Origin: Oscillospiraceae bacterium
GTDB taxonomy: Bacteria > Bacillota > Clostridia > Oscillospirales > Oscillospiraceae
Length of the DNA stretch: 16,880 bases
Assembly: GCA_020866945.1 (NCBI GenBank)
Contig: JAJBVW010000225.1
Location: forward strand, 1 to 16,880
Direction: 5' to 3'
Each line of letters opens with the position of its first letter. The stretch's first letter is position 1. The translations under genes were made by a program, and so were the position numbers. Below are positions 15,471-16,880 of the stretch, piece by piece. The notes under the pieces were generated by a model, which was not told the origin of the DNA, searched no databases, and saw only the letters and a program-made list of their open reading frames with translations.

Positions 15471-16880
15471 TTAGAACAGCCCGGAAATGACGCCGTTCTC
15501 GTCTACGTCTATCTTTTCCGCAGCGGGGACCTTGGGGAGACCGGGCATGGTCATAATGTCGCCGGTCAGGACGACCACGAAGCCTGAGCCAGCGGAGACC
15601 TTGACCTCCTTCACCGTCACGGTGAAGCCCTCCGGCGCGCCCAGGAGGGACGGGTCGTCGGAGAAGCTGTACTGGGTTTTGGCAATGCACACCGGCAGAC
15701 CGCCGAAGCCCAAATCCGTCAGGCGGGCAAGCTGCTTTTTGGCGCTGTCCGTGAAGGTCACGCCCGCGCCGCCGTAGACCTTGGTGACGACCTTTTCAAT
15801 CTTCTCCTCCAGGGTGTCGGAAAGCTCATAGCTGAAGCGGAAATCGGAAGGCTCCTCACACAGGCGCAGCACCTCCCGTGCCAGGGCCTCGCCCCCTTCG
15901 CCGCCCTTGGCCCACACGTCGGACAGCACCACGTTCACCCCAAGCTCCTTGCAGCGGCGGATGATAAGCTCCACCTCCGCGTCCGTGTCGGTGGGGAAGC
16001 GGTTCACCGCCACCACCGCCGGAAGGCCGTATACATTTTTGATGTTGGAGACGTGGCGCAGGAGGTTGGGAATTCCCTTTTCCAGGGCTGTCAAATCCTC
16101 GCTGCCCAGGTCGGACTTTGCCTTGCCGCCGTGCATTTTCAGCGCCCGGATGGTGGCTACGATAACCACCGCGCTGGGCTTGAGGCCCGCGTAACGGCAC
16201 TTGATGTCCAGGAATTTTTCTGCCCCCAGGTCGGCGCCGAAGCCCGCCTCCGTCACGGCAATATCCCCCAGGCGCAGAGCCATGCGGGTAGCCAGCACGG
16301 AGTTACACCCGTGGGCGATGTTGGCGAAGGGGCCGCCATGGACAAGGGCGGGCGTCCCCTCCAGGGTCTGCACCAGGTTCGGCTTCAGCGCGTCCTTCAG
16401 CAGAGCAGCCATGGCTCCCACAGCCTTCAAATCCCCGGCAGTGACAGGCTTGCCCTCATAGGTATAAGCAACCACGATGCGGCTCAAGCGTGCTTTCAGG
16501 TCTGTGATGGAATCCGCGAGGCAGAACACGGCCATGATCTCCGTGGCCACAGTGATGTCATATCCATCCTCCCGCGGCACACCGTTCACCCGGCCCCCGA
16601 TGCCGTCTATCACATGGCGGAGTTGCCGGTCGTTCATATCCACGCAGCGCTTCCAGGTGATAGTTTTGGGGTCAATATGCAGGGCGTTGCCCTGATAGAT
16701 GTGGTTATCCAGCATGGCGGCCAGAAGGTTGTTGGCCGCGCCGATGGCGTGAAAATCCCCGGTGAAGTGGAGGTTTATGTCCTCCATCGGCACCACCTGG
16801 GCATAGCCGCCCCCGGCGGCCCCGCCCTTAATGCCGAACACCGGCCCCAGAGACGGCTCACGCAATGCCCCCATCACGTT
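15471..16880 (-). CDS. fhs: Formate-tetrahydrofolate ligase (5' end outside the window)
   Basis: The C-terminal 470 codons of an enzyme that uses ATP to join formate to tetrahydrofolate, giving 10-formyl-THF. It feeds one-carbon metabolism and, in acetogens, the Wood-Ljungdahl pathway. The visible start of the piece, ALREPSLGPVFGIKGGAAGGGYAQVVPMEDINLHFTGDFHAI, is highly characteristic of the family. PALVHGGPFANIAHGCNS and GFGADLGAEKF follow. The frame is open to the window edge (Asn-Val before MGALREP), and about 85 residues including the ATP P-loop are missing by comparison with a usual length near 556. The protein ends in GLF. The terminator at 15340-15378 may serve it. Confidence 0.96.
   Translation of the reverse strand, partial: NVMGALREPSLGPVFGIKGGAAGGGYAQVVPMEDINLHFTGDFHAIGAANNLLAAMLDNHIYQGNALHIDPKTITWKRCVDMNDRQLRHVIDGIGGRVNGVPREDGYDITVATEIMAVFCLADSITDLKARLSRIVVAYTYEGKPVTAGDLKAVGAMAALLKDALKPNLVQTLEGTPALVHGGPFANIAHGCNSVLATRMALRLGDIAVTEAGFGADLGAEKFLDIKCRYAGLKPSAVVIVATIRALKMHGGKAKSDLGSEDLTALEKGIPNLLRHVSNIKNVYGLPAVVAVNRFPTDTDAEVELIIRRCKELGVNVVLSDVWAKGGEGGEALAREVLRLCEEPSDFRFSYELSDTLEEKIEKVVTKVYGGAGVTFTDSAKKQLARLTDLGFGGLPVCIAKTQYSFSDDPSLLGAPEGFTVTVKEVKVSAGSGFVVVLTGDIMTMPGLPKVPAAEKIDVDENGVISGLF

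Overview
The window looks like a chromosomal piece of a GC-rich, low-copy-repeat Firmicute, most likely a spore-forming gut Clostridium relative of the Oscillospiraceae type. This is inference from four things: strong GGAGG-type ribosome sites, an S-layer-homology (SLH) surface protein, the acetyl-type diaminopimelate (DAP) route, and a formate-tetrahydrofolate ligase. No tRNA, rRNA, CRISPR array or insertion sequence was seen.

Layout, left to right. (1) 41-3220 (+): a large secreted M14-type zinc carboxypeptidase. (2) 3327-7832 (+): a DAP/lysine block: dapF, then its own promoter and the tightly packed dapA-dapB-dapH-M20 deacetylase genes. Together these cover aspartate semialdehyde to meso-DAP, except the aminotransferase. 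(3) 7859-8744 (-): a compact cluster of very small genes with a promoter resembling the late mother-cell sporulation type. Two intact small genes are followed by a degraded third gene; an in-frame amber codon sits between them. (4) 8818-12222 (-): a 1134-residue cell-surface protein with signal peptide, acidic linker, NlpC/P60-like cysteine hydrolase, chitobiase-type beta domains and three SLH repeats with an SH3b domain inserted. It has a textbook sigma-A promoter. (5) 12409-15319: a frameshifted TetR regulator (-) divergent from a DUF308/HdeD-like membrane protein and a frameshifted GH79-like glycosidase (+). Several palindromes lie between them. (6) 15471-16880 (-): formate-tetrahydrofolate ligase, running off the right edge.

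The best-supported biology is meso-DAP supply for peptidoglycan and lysine, and wall-associated or secreted hydrolases. The least explained parts are the small-gene cluster at 7859-8744 and the divergent TetR/HdeD/GH79 module. Three genes between 7859 and 15319 each carry what looks like a one-base frameshift. The sequence alone cannot separate real decay from consensus error.
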